Source of the DNA: Sphagnum compactum
Lineage: Eukaryota; Bryophyta; Sphagnopsida; Sphagnales
Assembly (NCBI GenBank): GCA_965153455.1
Contig: OZ234499.1
Coordinates: 5,776,515 to 5,840,514, forward strand
Length of the DNA stretch: 64,000 bases
Direction of reading: 5' to 3'
The position numbers were made by a program, and so were the translations under genes. This document shows, in pieces, positions 48,293 through 61,413 of this stretch; positions within the stretch are counted from its first letter, which is position 1; each line of letters starts with the position of its first letter. The notes under the pieces were generated by a model. It was not told the origin of the DNA. It ran no database searches and saw only the letters and a program-made list of their open reading frames with translations.

Positions 48293-49130
48293 ATTATTTT
48301 AAGAACCAGACCTGGAACTGGGTTCCTGGTTCATAAATGATGTGTGGAACCGAAACTGGAATTGAGATTTTCTTTTCAAAGGAAAAGAAAAAACTAAGGG
48401 CAAACTGGGTATTAACCAGCAGTTAATCACTAGTTCTAGTCTAGGTTACCTGGAACCAGGTCTGATTTCCCGAACTAGAATCCGAACCAGAACTGCTGAA
48501 ATTTATTTTATGTGTTAAAACCAGAATGGGAACCATTGTAAAAAAAAAAAAAAATTTATATTTTAAAAAAGAAACTGGAACTGTAGATTCTTCGATAGAA
48601 AGAAGAACCACCCAACACTACAACTTACTTGGCAATGTGAGTGAGAGCTCCAACAGAAGAACCACCCAACTTCATAGAACTTACACTTAGTAACCCCACC
48701 CAAGAAGACCAATCAAGGATGTGTACTACATTCAATTCAATCCCCGGCCCTCTCACAAGTACTTACTTACAGAAGTCTACTTCTAGTTGGTGTGTATTGT
48801 GTGTGCTCCTATTGCACTGATGCGAGTCAGTGCAAAAGGGAGAGAGGGTTGGTGGTGGGGCTTCTTGCACTATCTTTTGTACACGAGTCCAATGCACGGA
48901 AGGTGTAAACCAGTTGCCTGTTGCCACAGTTGAAACCTTGAGACCCGAAAGGATTATAGCAAACTTTGCAGCGTCATCTGTCCTCATCTGCTTCCCACTG
49001 GCTGATCAGTTCAGTTCAGATCAGCCTTTCTTTTAACTTTTCCTGGGGAACTGGTGCAAAAAAATTGTTAAAAAAACAGTTCAAGAATATTCTTCTACAG
49101 ATTCTTAAAACCTTTGTGTCACATTATTTT

Positions 49131-49384
49131 TATTATTATTATTATTATTTATTTTTAATCACAGCTCAAAAAAGGAGTTTGCCATATTTAGACAGTTTTG
49201 TTTTCCAAGGGTTTTTCAGTGAAGTTTTTTTTCTGCCAGATTTTCTACTGTTTTGAGAGTTTTCCAATAACTCATTGTTGCCATTTTAATGCTAAATCTT
49301 TTTCTTTTTTTTGGGGTTGATTGCCACTAATGCTCAATTGCCAAAATGACCCAAAAATAAATAAGTAAATAAATAAATAAATAA
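49131..49384. repeat. (TTA)n and (AATA)n microsatellites
   Basis: A TTA run at 49131-49150 and an AAAT/AATA run at about 49356-49384, separated by unique AT-rich DNA. Confidence 0.8.
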
Positions 49385-49639
49385 TGGCTGGTTCAGATCC
49401 TACCTTCTGCCAGTGCAAAAGTGGCTACTGAAACTGCTTACTTTAACTCATTACCTATCAAAATTTGTTGGGCTTCACACCACCATTTCTTTGTGACAAT
49501 ATGCAGTTTGAAACTTTTTTGGGGGGTTTTTTCCCTTTGATTTTGTGATATTAAAGATTTGGAGTAATTTTTCAAATGATTAGAGAAATTGGTAGTCAAA
49601 TTTACAGTAGTAAAAATAATTCCCAAGAATTACCCCTTT

Positions 49640-49666
49640 GGGGGGGGGGGGGGGGGGGGGGGGGGG
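49640..49666. repeat. Poly(G) run, 27 nt
   Basis: An uninterrupted G27 in otherwise AT-rich DNA. Its length may be unreliable in assembly. Confidence 0.9.
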
Positions 49667-51635
49667 TCTAAAAAAGAAGCCATAATTTTTTCTTTGGAAA
49701 AAAATCAGTATAATCAGCAACAGTACAAGGCAATTTTTATGTTTATTTTTTTGGTGGAAATTTTTTGCAACTTAACAATTTTTTTCAGAAAATAAAAAAA
49801 TATTTATGATTTTTATTTCATTTTTATGGATTTTATTTCTCCATTTTATGAAATGAAAATAATGAAATTCACCACATCTAGACCAGTGGACCTACTTGAG
49901 GTATTTGCTTTGGGGGGGAGGGGGGAACCCCACCATGGAAAACAAAACTCGTCCATTTAGTGATATTAAAGATTTAGCAATTTTTCCAAATTAGCAAAAT
50001 TAATCCAATTTAAACCATAAAAATGAGAAACGTGAATTAATTTATAATCATTTTTTAAAAACATCTACAATAATTTAAAGGTAAAATTAAATTGATCTTT
50101 AAATTTTACTTTTATGATCATTCTACTTTTCTTTTTAAATTTATGATCATTTTTTTTCATGCAAAAAGGTTATATTTGACTTCACTTTGAAAACAAATTT
50201 TTTAAAGCATATGCAAAAAAATAAGAATAATCATAAATAATTAATCCAATATTATATAGTTCCGAGGGTATTTGAAATTTTATGGAATGTATTTTAATAG
50301 TTAAATAAATACTTAAAATTTTTAATTTTAAACTTCACTTTGAAAGGGAAGATTTCAAAGGGTATGTGAAAAAGAGGGTAAAAAAAATGAAAAATGAAGT
50401 GAACATTTTGAAAAGGTATTTTTGAAAATAGTTGTAAAGGTTTTGCCTTTTCATGTAGGTGGGTAGGGAAGAAGAGGGAGGTAGCTAGGCTTAGAAGAGC
50501 TAGTTATTGTAGTGGATGGCATAGACATAAATAGAAGTACATGATGACAAGAATTATGTGATGAATGGCTTGAAACCATGCACTAGATAAATTTAGAGAA
50601 CAAAAATATTTCATGCTGAAATTTGGTACATAGCACTCCCCATATGTTGGCCATGAAACCCAATTATCAAAATGTGCAAATATGATACATATGTTGCAAA
50701 TATTGGATGTATGTGTAATAATGTAACTTTCTCTCCTCGACTTACTTAAGAACCCTAACAAGCCCATGACTTAATGAAACATTATTGCTTGCTATGAAAT
50801 CCAAGATGACATGTGGGGAATTGTGAAATAGGTGAAGTGAAAGTGAAAGAATATTGCACAATAATACGTCCTTTTTGCCCTAGAGATGGTTTAATGGTAC
50901 TTTGATCAAGGAACATAATTGATGAAACAATACATAGCAAATAACATGCAACAACTAACAATAGTTGGTAACAACAATCTAAGATACATGTATTTTTATA
51001 TATAGACCTATATACATATTATTGGATCGAAGATAATGCATGTATCAAAAGGAGAGGAACTAGCAACAAAACAAAGGCATTATGCGTATTGAAACATAAC
51101 ATAGTTTCAATATAAGGATATTAGTGCGGGAGACCATTTATCTTTTGACCCTTTCAAGATTATTAGGACCTCAAAATTCCAAAAGTATAGACCATTCACC
51201 TAAATAAAAATCAATCCACATTCTTTGTGACAACTTGGTGAAGATCAGCCAAACTTTATAAAGACATATATTTATGTGAGAACCTTATGAAATCATGGTG
51301 TGTAAATTCTCATATATTACACGATGTACTCATCCATAATACAAAGTTGAAAAACCTTCAACAATTTTTCTTTTGGTAAGAATGCGCTTGTATTACCCTA
51401 AAATCATTTTCATTTAAATTTTGGGACCCAACAAGATTAAAAGTATGTATATAATGTAAGTTTTGGAAAAAGGTTAACTTCATATCCACATATAGGGGCT
51501 TAGTTCTTTCAAGCTATTGGTGAAATTGTAAAACAAGATTAAAATATAAAACACTTGCGTATATTTGTTAAGCACACAAGCCACTCATATTATTGATCCT
51601 TAAGAAATGAAAAGTTCCAAAGCGTTATGTGTTGG

Positions 51636-51638
<3 letters not shown>

Positions 51639-51670
<32 letters not shown>
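51639..51670. repeat. (AT)16 microsatellite
   Basis: Sixteen perfect AT units. Confidence 0.9.
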
Positions 51671-51673
<3 letters not shown>

Positions 51674-54637
51674 GTTTTAACAAATTGAAAGTAGAATGTT
51701 TATTTGATGATGTCTCATATTATGTATACATGCACAAAAAAATAACAAATAGTGAACCTTCCAAAGTCCATGTTTGGCACCTACAAAATCATTACAAACA
51801 TTGAAATTTTGGTATGTTTCCATGGGAAAAAAATACAAAGAAAAATGAGGTTATTTATACACACCCTATATTAAAGCACCTCCACACTAATGTGAACAAA
51901 CCTTTCATGTGTGACCAAAGTGAAATTGACTATTTTTGGTTGCTCAAAAAGTAATGGGAGTGCTTATGAAGATGATGTGGCAAATTGCAATTGATTACAA
52001 AAGTTTAAAATATTCTTTTTTTCATGATATATCATATTATCATGTAAAACCACAAATAGATATATTGTATGTGATTATGTCATTTTGAAAACATGTTAAG
52101 TAATTTTTTTAATTTAAACAATGAAAGTATTGGTTACATGCATTGTGGTTCTTATTAATGTGACACCACCCATTAATTGTATTTGGATTTGAAAATAAAT
52201 ATGATCCTAGTACAAAACTAATTGAATTATAATTTTTATCAAACAACTAGTATATGTGACCTTTTTTTTTCATTTGTGAATTTTTTAATTAGAAAAATCT
52301 CCCCTCCCACCCCGCTCCCCCAAATGGTTGCAACTTGCTTGTGCAAACAATCCAAAATTCCTAATGTAAAAACTAAATTCTTGATGCAAACCTCGAATGA
52401 AAGTGACAATGCTCAAAAAGTGCAATCCCCATGAATCCATCACCATCTAGGAGCAGATCACAAAAGATGGATACCAACAAATGAATATATGTTGGGTACA
52501 CACATATTGGGAATAACCAATACAAAAAATCAACTAGCATGATTTGAAAAGACTAGTGTGAAAAAACTCTTCAAAACAAACATGAACATGAACATGTTCC
52601 AAAATGTAGACTCAAATGAAAGGATGTGAGTTAGATGGACACTAGACATTGGACATCCGATTAGAAAAAATGTTGGAAAAAGTGTGAGTAAACATTTTAA
52701 GATAAAATTTTGAATAAGGCCTTCAAATTATTTCTTGATGAATCCTTCACATGATGGAAGATTGCATGCAACAAAAGGTCACATATCACTTTCAATTATT
52801 GTTGGAAAGGGAAGGTGTTGAGGTTGACAATAACTAAAGCCTCTAAAAGAAAAAGTCATTGATCAATAAAACCTTATAAGCAAAAGACAACACACAACAT
52901 GTGCATATATGCATGGATACTTTGAAACTAGATTTTGATGCAAGTGCTTATGAATAGAAGGTTGGAAACAAGAACTTGCCACCAAAGTCTTTCAATTTTT
53001 AAGTCTTGAAAGGCAAGGTGCATGATAATATTGTTGACACTAGACATATTCTTCTTGAATACATATTGATGTGACCAATAAGCATGACAGTAATTTAGAA
53101 GCAACTCAATTTGTTCAAGCCATAAGTTTTTAATATATACATTTAATGCAAGTAAAGGTGTAATTGTTTGTGGTTATTCTTAAATGGTTAATTGTATGAA
53201 CAAGATGTATAGGTACATAATAAGTTCTTACACAACAAATTACACTTCTACTTTTTGTTGGGGTTGAACAAAGTTTTGGGCACATATATCAATTTTTAAG
53301 ACATGAACCAGGTAAAGTTAAATATATAATTCTAAATCCATCAATGAAAGGCATGTGCAACTTTCTAAAATGATCAAAATTTACTTGTGGATATAAGCAA
53401 CTAAATGTAAGGTAAATTAAAATATGTAGAACACATATGTGCAAATATGGCACATAGCAAGAGACACAATTTACTTTGCAACTAACATTCCAAACATGAC
53501 ACTGAAACCATTCATTGTAAAGGGAAAAATTAACACAAAAACAAAAACCTTTGGCACCTTTGGCACTTTTAATAATATATTCATGGCATTCCTATGATGA
53601 CAATTGGTGCCACAAATTCAAAACGTAATAATCATGTTCAAGGAAATTAGTGAAAAATAATAATATAAAATGAAAGAAGAGAATATATTCTATTAATCAC
53701 TCACCATAATTCAAAACAAATCCATCATAACAAAACTACATGGCAAAATTTGAAACTACAAATACAAATGGGATGATATTTTCACATATTAAGCAGAATG
53801 AGTGAAGTGAGCTTGCAAGGACCAAGCCCAGAGGCTAGGTTTAAAAGATTTGTCTATCAACATGTTGAAATGGGTGAGATAAAGTTCATCTTTCTTTGTT
53901 TGCAATTTTTTTTTATTATTGCCAAGAATGAAAAATGAAGATAAGGCAAAAATAAAATACAAATACAGGAATGGGATGGAAATTGGGAAATTGAGTATAA
54001 TAATAGTGCTAGTCATTAAATGGCCCCCTATTATTCAGTAGATGGATGAAAAACTGAACCATCCAAAATCTGAAATGTCGGTTGATTCACCATATGTGAC
54101 CAGATCCATTCAAGTAATGAGCAAACACATGTCCTATACACATGTCAAGTGCAAGTATGGACACATATTAGTTTACAACATCATCTTTGCATGTTTATGT
54201 GAGAGAGAGAGAGAGATACCTAAATTGATACCTAAATCATAAATGTTTGAGGCATTGGGTTGGGGAGAAAAATCATGGTATAGTAGCCTACTTTAGCCTC
54301 ACCATTAATTGGGTACCACAACAACTCAAGTCTCCTCCTTTTTCTTTTCAATGAAAAAATTGATCTTTAGAAGGGAATCATGTCCTATAGAATAATATCA
54401 AAACCAACATAAAAGAAACTTCCTATAGCATGGCAACAAACAATATAATCTTATGTTGAAAGATTATCACAAGAGGTGGACCCAAGTCCAACATCCCAAG
54501 TGTCAAATAAATAGTAACACTTTCCCCCCTTTATGTGTCACTTCTTTTATTAAAGAAAGGTCCTAGCAACCCCCCTCATGCTTTCTCAAATTTTTGCCCA
54601 CTCTGAAGAAGATGACAACCCCAGCTTTTTTAAAATC

Positions 54638-54925
54638 AACTAGTGTAGCCTGTGTGCCATTGACCCAAGTGTGGACTACTTTTTCCTTTCAAAATCTTTT
54701 TTTTTGGTAAATTTAATTGAATTTTCAATGTCAAAAATTATTTAAAATTCATTATCTTCCTTTCAGAATATCTTTTTTTAATTTAATTGAATTTCCAACG
54801 ACAAAAATTACTCAAATTAATTCATTATCTCTCGCCTGCTTTGTTTGAAATCGGTGCTTAGAATTTCCAATTCACTTTCATCAAATCCTACTCACCGAGC
54901 AATAATTTCCAACGATACCAAGAAA
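54638..54925. repeat. Dispersed repeat family A, copy 2
   Basis: Begins AACTAGTGTAGCCTGTGTG and follows copy 1 (357-735) block by block in the same orientation, but is shorter. It ends beside the fold-back repeat at 54927. Confidence 0.6.
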
Positions 54926-54926
54926 A

Positions 54927-54995
54927 GCTTGTTAGTAGGTAGGTCGTAAAAACAGCCCTTACCTACGTATAAACCATCTATTTACCTACGACTAG
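54927..54995. repeat. Single copy of the CCTA-type fold-back unit
   Basis: GCTTGTTAGTAGGTAGGTCG, then AAAAACAGCCCTTACC, ATAAACCATCTATTTACC and ACGACTAGTTAC. Same layout as the units at 57990-58265. Confidence 0.75.
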
Positions 54996-55151
54996 TTACT
55001 TATTATTAGGGTACATAATATTTTGGTTTGGGAGTATCCATAGTATATGACATAATGAGGAATTCATATTAATTAGTTCATGGGTGCACTCACAAATTTA
55101 TTCTTTAATCTTTTTGGGAAGGAGCCATATTGATTGGAACATCACCTTTTT

Positions 55152-55171
55152 GGGGGGGGGGGGGGGGGGGG
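55152..55171. repeat. Poly(G) run, 20 nt
   Basis: A second long G homopolymer (G20) on the same strand in AT-rich DNA. Confidence 0.9.
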
Positions 55172-55766
55172 TACTCCTCAATCTATAGAAGCACCCTTTG
55201 GACCCCAAATTGCAAAATCAAAACAAATGTGCTACCCTATGGCTCACCTTTTCAGTGTATTACACATGGGAGTTGAAGTTTGGGTGAATGATATGGGATA
55301 AAACTAGGGTGCTATTGGAAACACCTTAAGGAATGACTTGGGGAACAACTTGGGAGCCATGAAACAAGACAAAACAAAACAAAATCCCTCGCTCCACCTC
55401 CAAAGAAAACTGGACCCTTCCCTCATAAGTGTGGCCCAGCCTTTCTCATTGACTGCATGAAACTTTGATTTCCAAAACTCTTTGTTTCATCATTTTTGGC
55501 TTTTTCTTTTTTTTTGTGTGATGGGTCCATCAAAGAGGCCCATCGTCCACAAACAAATCACTTCGGATGCACCCCAACAACCAACAAATAATAGGTACCC
55601 CACTCTATCTATCCGACTTTTTTTTTTGGTTGGTGAATTTTTTGTCAAAAAGAGAAATTAAAATATTAAAAATTCTAAAATTAAGGAATTTTTCAAGGTT
55701 TTCAATTGTCAGAAGTGAGGGGAGGGGAAAGGTGAAATTTGTCAGATTTCAATCTTTTCTTTTCAG

Positions 55767-55878
55767 TGTGTAGCCAAAAATATAGAAACATGATTAAAGA
55801 GATGTGCTTCATATTCAGTTTATAGCCAGATTTGGCTAAATCTTCTTAGGGACGATGATCGCCATGTTTTTTTTCTTC
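55767..55878 (-). repeat. Dispersed repeat family B, copy 2
   Basis: The reverse complement reads ATGGCGATCATCGTCC, then AAGATTTAGCCAAATCTGG, a GAATATGAAGCAC block and TTTTTGGCTACACACTGAAA, matching copy 1. Confidence 0.6.
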
Positions 55879-57298
55879 GGGTCCTGTTGTTGCATGTACA
55901 CATTGCATGTTCTTCTATGCTAGAAGAATCCGCAACATGTACATGTGCAGTATGTATTATGTGGGGTATAAAGTCTTATAACAAATTAAAACAGGTGTCT
56001 ATGTAAGTATAGAGTTGAACAACTAATTTTTAATATTTAATTATAAAGTTCAGTATACTTATTAACTTTTTTTTAAAAGTCAACTTTTTTACAAACATAT
56101 CCTGACCCTGTTTTCAAAAAAAAAAATTCACGATTATGGTTTTGAGTTCTGGTGCCCATTCCAACAAGGGGTGTGTCACACTTGTGGCCTTGCCATTTAC
56201 ATTAAAAAAATATCTTAAGGCAAAAAAGAATAATTATGGGAACTCAAATATTTCACCATGCCAAAATATAATCTTCAAAAAAAAAATCCTCTAAAAGAAA
56301 CCCAAATCTTTCAAGATATTATAACTCTAAAACAAATCTCAAGTTTGGACACAAGCCAAAATATCATCTTTCAAATTTAATCCTCATATAAAAATATGTA
56401 GACCTATTATTATAACTAGTTTGAACCCCATGCCTAATGCACAGGTGTGTTATTTCAACAAGCTGTTCTAAAATATATATTTGTTTTGTTTGGATGGATG
56501 ACGGGACAGATGACGAGATGGATGACAGACGGATGAATGGATTGGGCCATTCCTGGTTTATTTCCTTCCCATTCTTGGTGGGCAGAAAGCTGCAGTGTTA
56601 GACTCAGTAGAGGGATGGTGTGCAGCCGGCAACCTCGGGGCTCCCAGGGTGTCAATTCACAAGGACGACCGGACGGAAAGACAGAGGGACGGGACAAATT
56701 CAGGGGAAGCTTCATTTCTCATTCCGACGTCCTTTAATATATGTAATTACCTAGGGGGGCCAAAATCCCGTAAGCTACAATACTCTATGATGAATCTAAA
56801 CACAACAATATCCTTGTATTATTGGTTGGTAGTAGGCAAGGCCAACAAAATGATGTCAACTCAGGTTCAGGTCACAAGAACCTGACCCTGAACCCCCCCA
56901 ATTCTTACCCTTCAAACCGAATCCCTTCACAACACTGGTACCCACCACCACCTTCCCCATTTACAACATAAGGAAATTTTGTTGTAATTCTCTGGAGGGA
57001 GGAGGGGAGGGCAGAACCTTAACCAATCCTTGTGCAGAAGAACTACACAAATTTTCATACACACACCCAGACTAAGTCTCATTAAAGGTATTCAACATCT
57101 TACAAATGCAAAACACTTACAGGATTGGGGCAGCTGCATTGGACTGCAGCAAGTAGCAAGAAGTAATAATAAAACTAATAACAATACTTCTTTGAAGAGA
57201 AAAGCTGCTTCTACTAGAACCCGTTGTCCTCTGCTGTTGCTGCCTAACAACAGCACACGGCACGGAATCACGGGTCAAACAGGCTACAGCCCAGCTAG

Positions 57299-57511
57299 TT
57301 GAGCTCCAGACTCCACAGAGACAGAGAGAGAGAGGGGTCGGTTCTAGTTGCAGCTTTTCAAGAAGAATGGGTTGTATTAATCCAGACCAGTAGCCACGGT
57401 ATGAATCTACATTGGCCCATATACATTGGCCATGTTGATTAACAACAGCTGTGGGGTTACCAGTGCCACAAAACAAATAGCAGTTTGGTGTCACCAGTTG
57501 AGCTCCAGACT

Positions 57512-57549
<38 letters not shown>

Positions 57550-57682
57550 TCTAGGTGCAGCTGTCAAGAAGAATGGGTTGTATTAATCCAGACCAGTAGC
57601 TACATCTCTACATTGGCCAGGTTAACAACAAGCTAGCTGTGGGTGTTACCAGTGTCACACAACAAAAGAGCAGTTCAGTGAC
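57299..57682. repeat. Two-copy ~190-bp tandem duplication with GA tract
   Basis: Units start at about 57299 and 57498 with TTGAGCTCCAGACTCC, carry a GA run (short in the first, 17 units at 57514-57547 in the second), then AAGAAGAATGGGTTGTATTA, ATCCAGACCAGTAGC, CTACATTGGCC and GTTACCAGTG blocks. Diverged by small indels. Confidence 0.9.
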
Positions 57683-57989
57683 ACCAGTGACACCATACTC
57701 TTTCGTGGATGGTGTTCAAAGGGCCAGAGTGAACCAGTACTCACCAGTGCACCATAACTGGTTGTCAGGCAGGCATGGCAGCACACCAGTGGATGGCCAC
57801 CAAGCGCAAGTTTTTATAACTCATAATTATAACTTGTGTGTGCAGAGACAGACACCTTGACATGCCTACTACAGTGAACTAGCACCCACCAGTGCACCAT
57901 GAAGGATGAATGGTAAGTAGTCAGGAAACAGTTTTCTGTTGGGTTCCAGTTGCCTAGCTAACCTAGCTAACCATGGTGGTTAGCTCAGT

Positions 57990-58265
57990 GCTGTTTTTTT
58001 TTTACTACCTACTTACTAACAACCCATGTTACACAAACAGGTTGTTAGTAGGTAGGTAGTAAAACCAGCCCTTACCCATCTATAAACCATCTACTTAACT
58101 ACTAACAACTCACAAACAGGATGCTAGTACTGTAGGTAGGTAGTAAAAACAGCCCTTACCTAAGTATGAACCATCTACTTACCTACTAACAACCCCAAAC
58201 AGGTTGTTAGTAGCTAGGTAGTAAAAACGGGCCCTTACCTCTGTATAAACCATCTACTTACCAAA
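57990..58265. repeat. Tandem array of three small fold-back units (CCTA-type)
   Basis: Three units of about 85-95 bp. Each starts with GTTAGTAGGTAGGTAGTAAA or a variant, holds a CAGCCCTTACC...ATAAACCATCTACTTA centre, and ends with the inverted copy CTACTTACCTACTAACAAC. Each unit can fold into a hairpin. A single related copy is at 54927-54995. Confidence 0.8.
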
Positions 58266-60418
58266 TAGTTACCCTATTTTCCTACCTCTCTTCCTACATA
58301 TGAGACCTATTTCCTACAGAAGTGATTACCAAGGTGAAACCAAATATAAACTCAGTTGAGGTTCATCCACAACTGAGTAATAATGGACATCCAATGGATG
58401 GTGTGCTGGTGGGTGTTGGTTCACTATGGCTCAAGTATATGTGATAACCCATAGCCTCTTGTAGGCTACCTAGATAAGGGACAGATGGTACATGGTCAGG
58501 AAACAGTTTTCCATTGGGTTTCAATTCACTATTTAACTAACCATGGTGGATATCTCAGTTGCTTTTTCTATTACCTACCATACTCATGTATAGCCTATAA
58601 ACCATTTATTTGTTTGGTATTCACCTATGTCTTACCTATGTGCAATCAGGTTTAACTAACTGTTAGGGGTTGGGAGTAAGAAAACAAGCAACACATATGC
58701 AATGACAACACATTAACAGTTAAAAAGTTTGACATTGATAACTTGTAACATTTATAACATAAACAAGTATGGATCTTCAGATCAAAAACTTTGCATTTAT
58801 GAAAATCTTTCATCAAGTAGTACCATAGTTTCTTTCATTCCATTATGACTTGCAAAGAATTTTTTTCAAATATTTGGAAACATCTTTGGTTAGGAAAGAA
58901 ATAATCGTGTCCTCTACTTAAGCCTCACAAAAAATTTCTTTAAAATTTTTTTTTTTCAAGTATTTGAAAACATCTTTGAATAGAAATGAGATAATCATGT
59001 CCAAAGAAAACAAAATTCATAATTCCAAGCCCCACAACAAATCATAAGCATCCGTTAAATAATTCCTTATGATTTGGATTCATCAATTCTTGTTTTTTGT
59101 TGGGTTCCATTGCCTAGTTAACCATAAAAATTATGATGTTTATGATTTGGATTCATCGATTCTATCAATTGATGACATTCACACATTGATTAATGTTGTC
59201 ATTGTCAACCTCATTAGAACAAACTTAGTATAACGAATGAATTTTTCTTGGGGGGTGATAATGACCATGACAATTCAAGTGAAGGAAGAACTTTATTACG
59301 ATTGTTATCTAGTGGACATATTTCTTCCTCTTGCCATAGAAGTTTTAAGGTGTTTTCATTAGTAGTTTGACACCTTTTTTCATCAATGTGCTAACATGAC
59401 ATGAATAACAAAAGGCATCAAAGGCCCTCCTTTATCGATGTTATATTTCTTTTATAAACAAAGAATGTCAATGGCTTTACAAAAAACACGGGCCACCTCC
59501 ATCTTAAAATGAATTGTTATTGTAGGAGAGTTTTTGTAAGCTTGGAATTTTATTAAGCTTACCTCCTCTTTTTTTAGTTGATATGGTTCACATGACTAAT
59601 GGAGGTTTTGATACTTCATGGCTCCCTTACCTCCATGTGGCACACCCCTTTGTGGGCTCTTTGTTTGCTTGGATTTTGGTCCTTGTTGTTTGTTTCTATT
59701 TCTCTCCCTTTCTTGGGTGCTTTCTTTTTATGAAGTTTGGCAAGGTTTTATCATTAAGTACCTTCACAAACAACATTCTTATTTTTTCACAGTCTTTGAC
59801 TAGACCATGTGCATGGTTGATTAGGTGATCGAGTTAAGTTTTTGAAAACCATAAAAAAGATAATAAAGTTCATGGTCAAGATTGATGGATGGTTTTAACA
59901 AATAAATTCTAACCACAACAAAATTAGGTGAGGATTTATTTTAAATTAGATGATATGATTATTGATAGTCTCATCATGATGTATTTCATGTAAATATCAT
60001 TAAGATATTGATTTTTTATTCTCAACCTTATCATTTATCCAAGTCATTAAGTTTGACGAAAATGGGCATAATTTTTTATAACACATAAATTTTTAACACT
60101 TATTAATATATTTGTTGTAGGAATTAAAGTTTTGGTATCATATGTGTATTTTTAATATTTATTAAAATAACATTTAAAAAAATCCAATCACACATTATAC
60201 ACAAGACCTACTCATTATGGAATGGATTATCAAGGTGAAACCAAATTTAACTCAATTGTGGATGAACCACAATATTGTCAATTGAGGCCACATTGTTAGT
60301 TGTGACCTATCATTAAAACCCTCTTAATTCCTACTCCCACCTTCACCTAGGTAAATAGGTGTGAAATTAGGTAAGTATCATAAGAAAGTTGATAGCAAAT
60401 GTACATCCGTTACAAATG
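58266..60418. other. Non-coding stretch with internal repeats
   Basis: 58,485-58,565 repeats the block at 57,925-57,990 (CAGGAAACAGTTTTC, AACTAACCATGGTGG). 58,321-58,380 resembles 60,228-60,285 (CAAGGTGAAACCAAAT, ACTCA.TTG.GG). An 81-codon hydrophobic frame at 59583-59828 has no other support. Confidence 0.5.
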
Positions 60419-60708
60419 GTGGTTATTAGTCTTGGGTGGTTCTTAGGTTCCAGGAGGAACCTTCACTTCCAAGTCTTAAAATTTTCGAGGAACTAGTTCT
60501 AATTCAATTCTAGGTCTTTGTTTTTACCAAAAAAGGACTTGGTTTTGTTTTCAGTTTCTTAATTTAAACATCAAATATCAAAAAATCAAAAAAATCAAAA
60601 AATTTAATGCAAAAAATCTGAATTTTTAAATTTTATTATAAAGGTTTGGAAATGTCAAACTAGTACAAACTAGCCAATTTCTACACTCTAAATTACATTC
60701 TAAAACAT

Positions 60709-60711
<3 letters not shown>

Positions 60712-60741
<30 letters not shown>
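60712..60741. repeat. (AT)n microsatellite inside the hAT MITE
   Basis: About 15 AT units inside the 979-bp non-autonomous hAT element. It may add to cruciform formation. Confidence 0.9.
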
Positions 60742-60745
<4 letters not shown>

Positions 60746-61161
60746 AGTGAAGACCTAAACTTTTATTCTTGAAAAGATTTCCAACTTTTCTCTATTGTCC
60801 TCTCTATGAAGGCCTTGGGCAAAAACCCCAAAATCTTAAATTAATTATAAATATTACAACTATCCCATGCTTGAACTAAAATTGGGTCTGTTAGTTCAAA
60901 TCTAACAATTTTTTAGCTTAATATGATAACTAAAAGGCCTCACTCACAAAAGTGAAAGTACCAAGTACCAATGTGGGTGCTAGTTCACCTCGGCCCTTTG
61001 GCAAGAGGCTAAATTTGGCAAGGTCTTGTTTTGGATGGTTGCTAGACCACTTACCTCACAAAAGTGAAAAAAAAAAAAAAAAAAACTTGTTTTGGATATG
61101 GAAAAAAATAGTCAATAACATAGTCTAAACTAATAACAAAATGTGCACATATTTATTTCAA

Positions 61162-61240
61162 ACACCATGATAGTTCAATGGTTGAGTCTTTTCATCTCTT
61201 TCAAAGATGTGTAGGGCTTGAATCTTATAAAGCCCTCCTC
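61162..61240 (+). other. tRNA-like sequence inside the non-autonomous hAT element
   Basis: TAGTTCAATGGTTGAG (61171-61186) resembles a D-arm/A box, and GGGCTTGAATC (61214-61224) resembles a T-arm/B box. Arm pairing is poor, so it is a tRNA-derived relic (perhaps SINE material) and not a working tRNA gene. Confidence 0.35.
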
Positions 61241-61413
61241 ACTTGGACCCATAACCAGATTTGTTTTCAAAATTTCAATCCAATTCGGGTTCTCAAATCA
61301 AAATTTGAACCTAACCCAAGGTCCAATTTCGGTTACCTTCTAGTTTGATTGCTTGGAAACCGACTAGAATTGCCCCCAAGTAACATAGGCACCCACCCAA
61401 CACTAGTGGTTAC

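Larger units (their letters stand above)
48293..54637. other. AT-rich non-coding stretch
   Basis: GAACC-rich repeat debris to about 48,620, ending in CCACCCAACACTA, a lone hAT-like right end. Beyond that are microsatellites, the G27 run and short frames with no domain-like content. Confidence 0.5.
54996..57298. other. Non-coding stretch with a short GC-rich patch
   Basis: Mostly AT-rich. 56,500-56,720 is unusually GC-rich and opens with degenerate GATGGATGAC units. Its short frames show no recognisable domain. Confidence 0.45.
60427..61405. mobile_element. Non-autonomous hAT element (979 bp)
   Basis: Ends TAGTCTTGGGTGGTT and, reverse-complemented from the right, TAGTGTTGGGTGGGT match at 13 of 15 positions. 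The flanks GTGGTTAT (60419-60426) and GTGGTTAC (61406-61413) form an 8-bp target duplication with one mismatch, the hAT signature. The TIR core TGTTGGGTGGG resembles that of the 5.2-kb hAT, so the larger family may have mobilised it. It contains an (AT)n run and a tRNA-like stretch but no coding. Confidence 0.82.

Noticed and set aside
56537-56885. GC-rich patch as a gene or foreign insertion
   Set aside because: Frames are short, begin in degenerate GATGGATGAC units and show no domain.
57117-57494. 125-codon minus-strand frame
   Set aside because: It crosses the tandem duplication and GA tract and has no recognisable domain.
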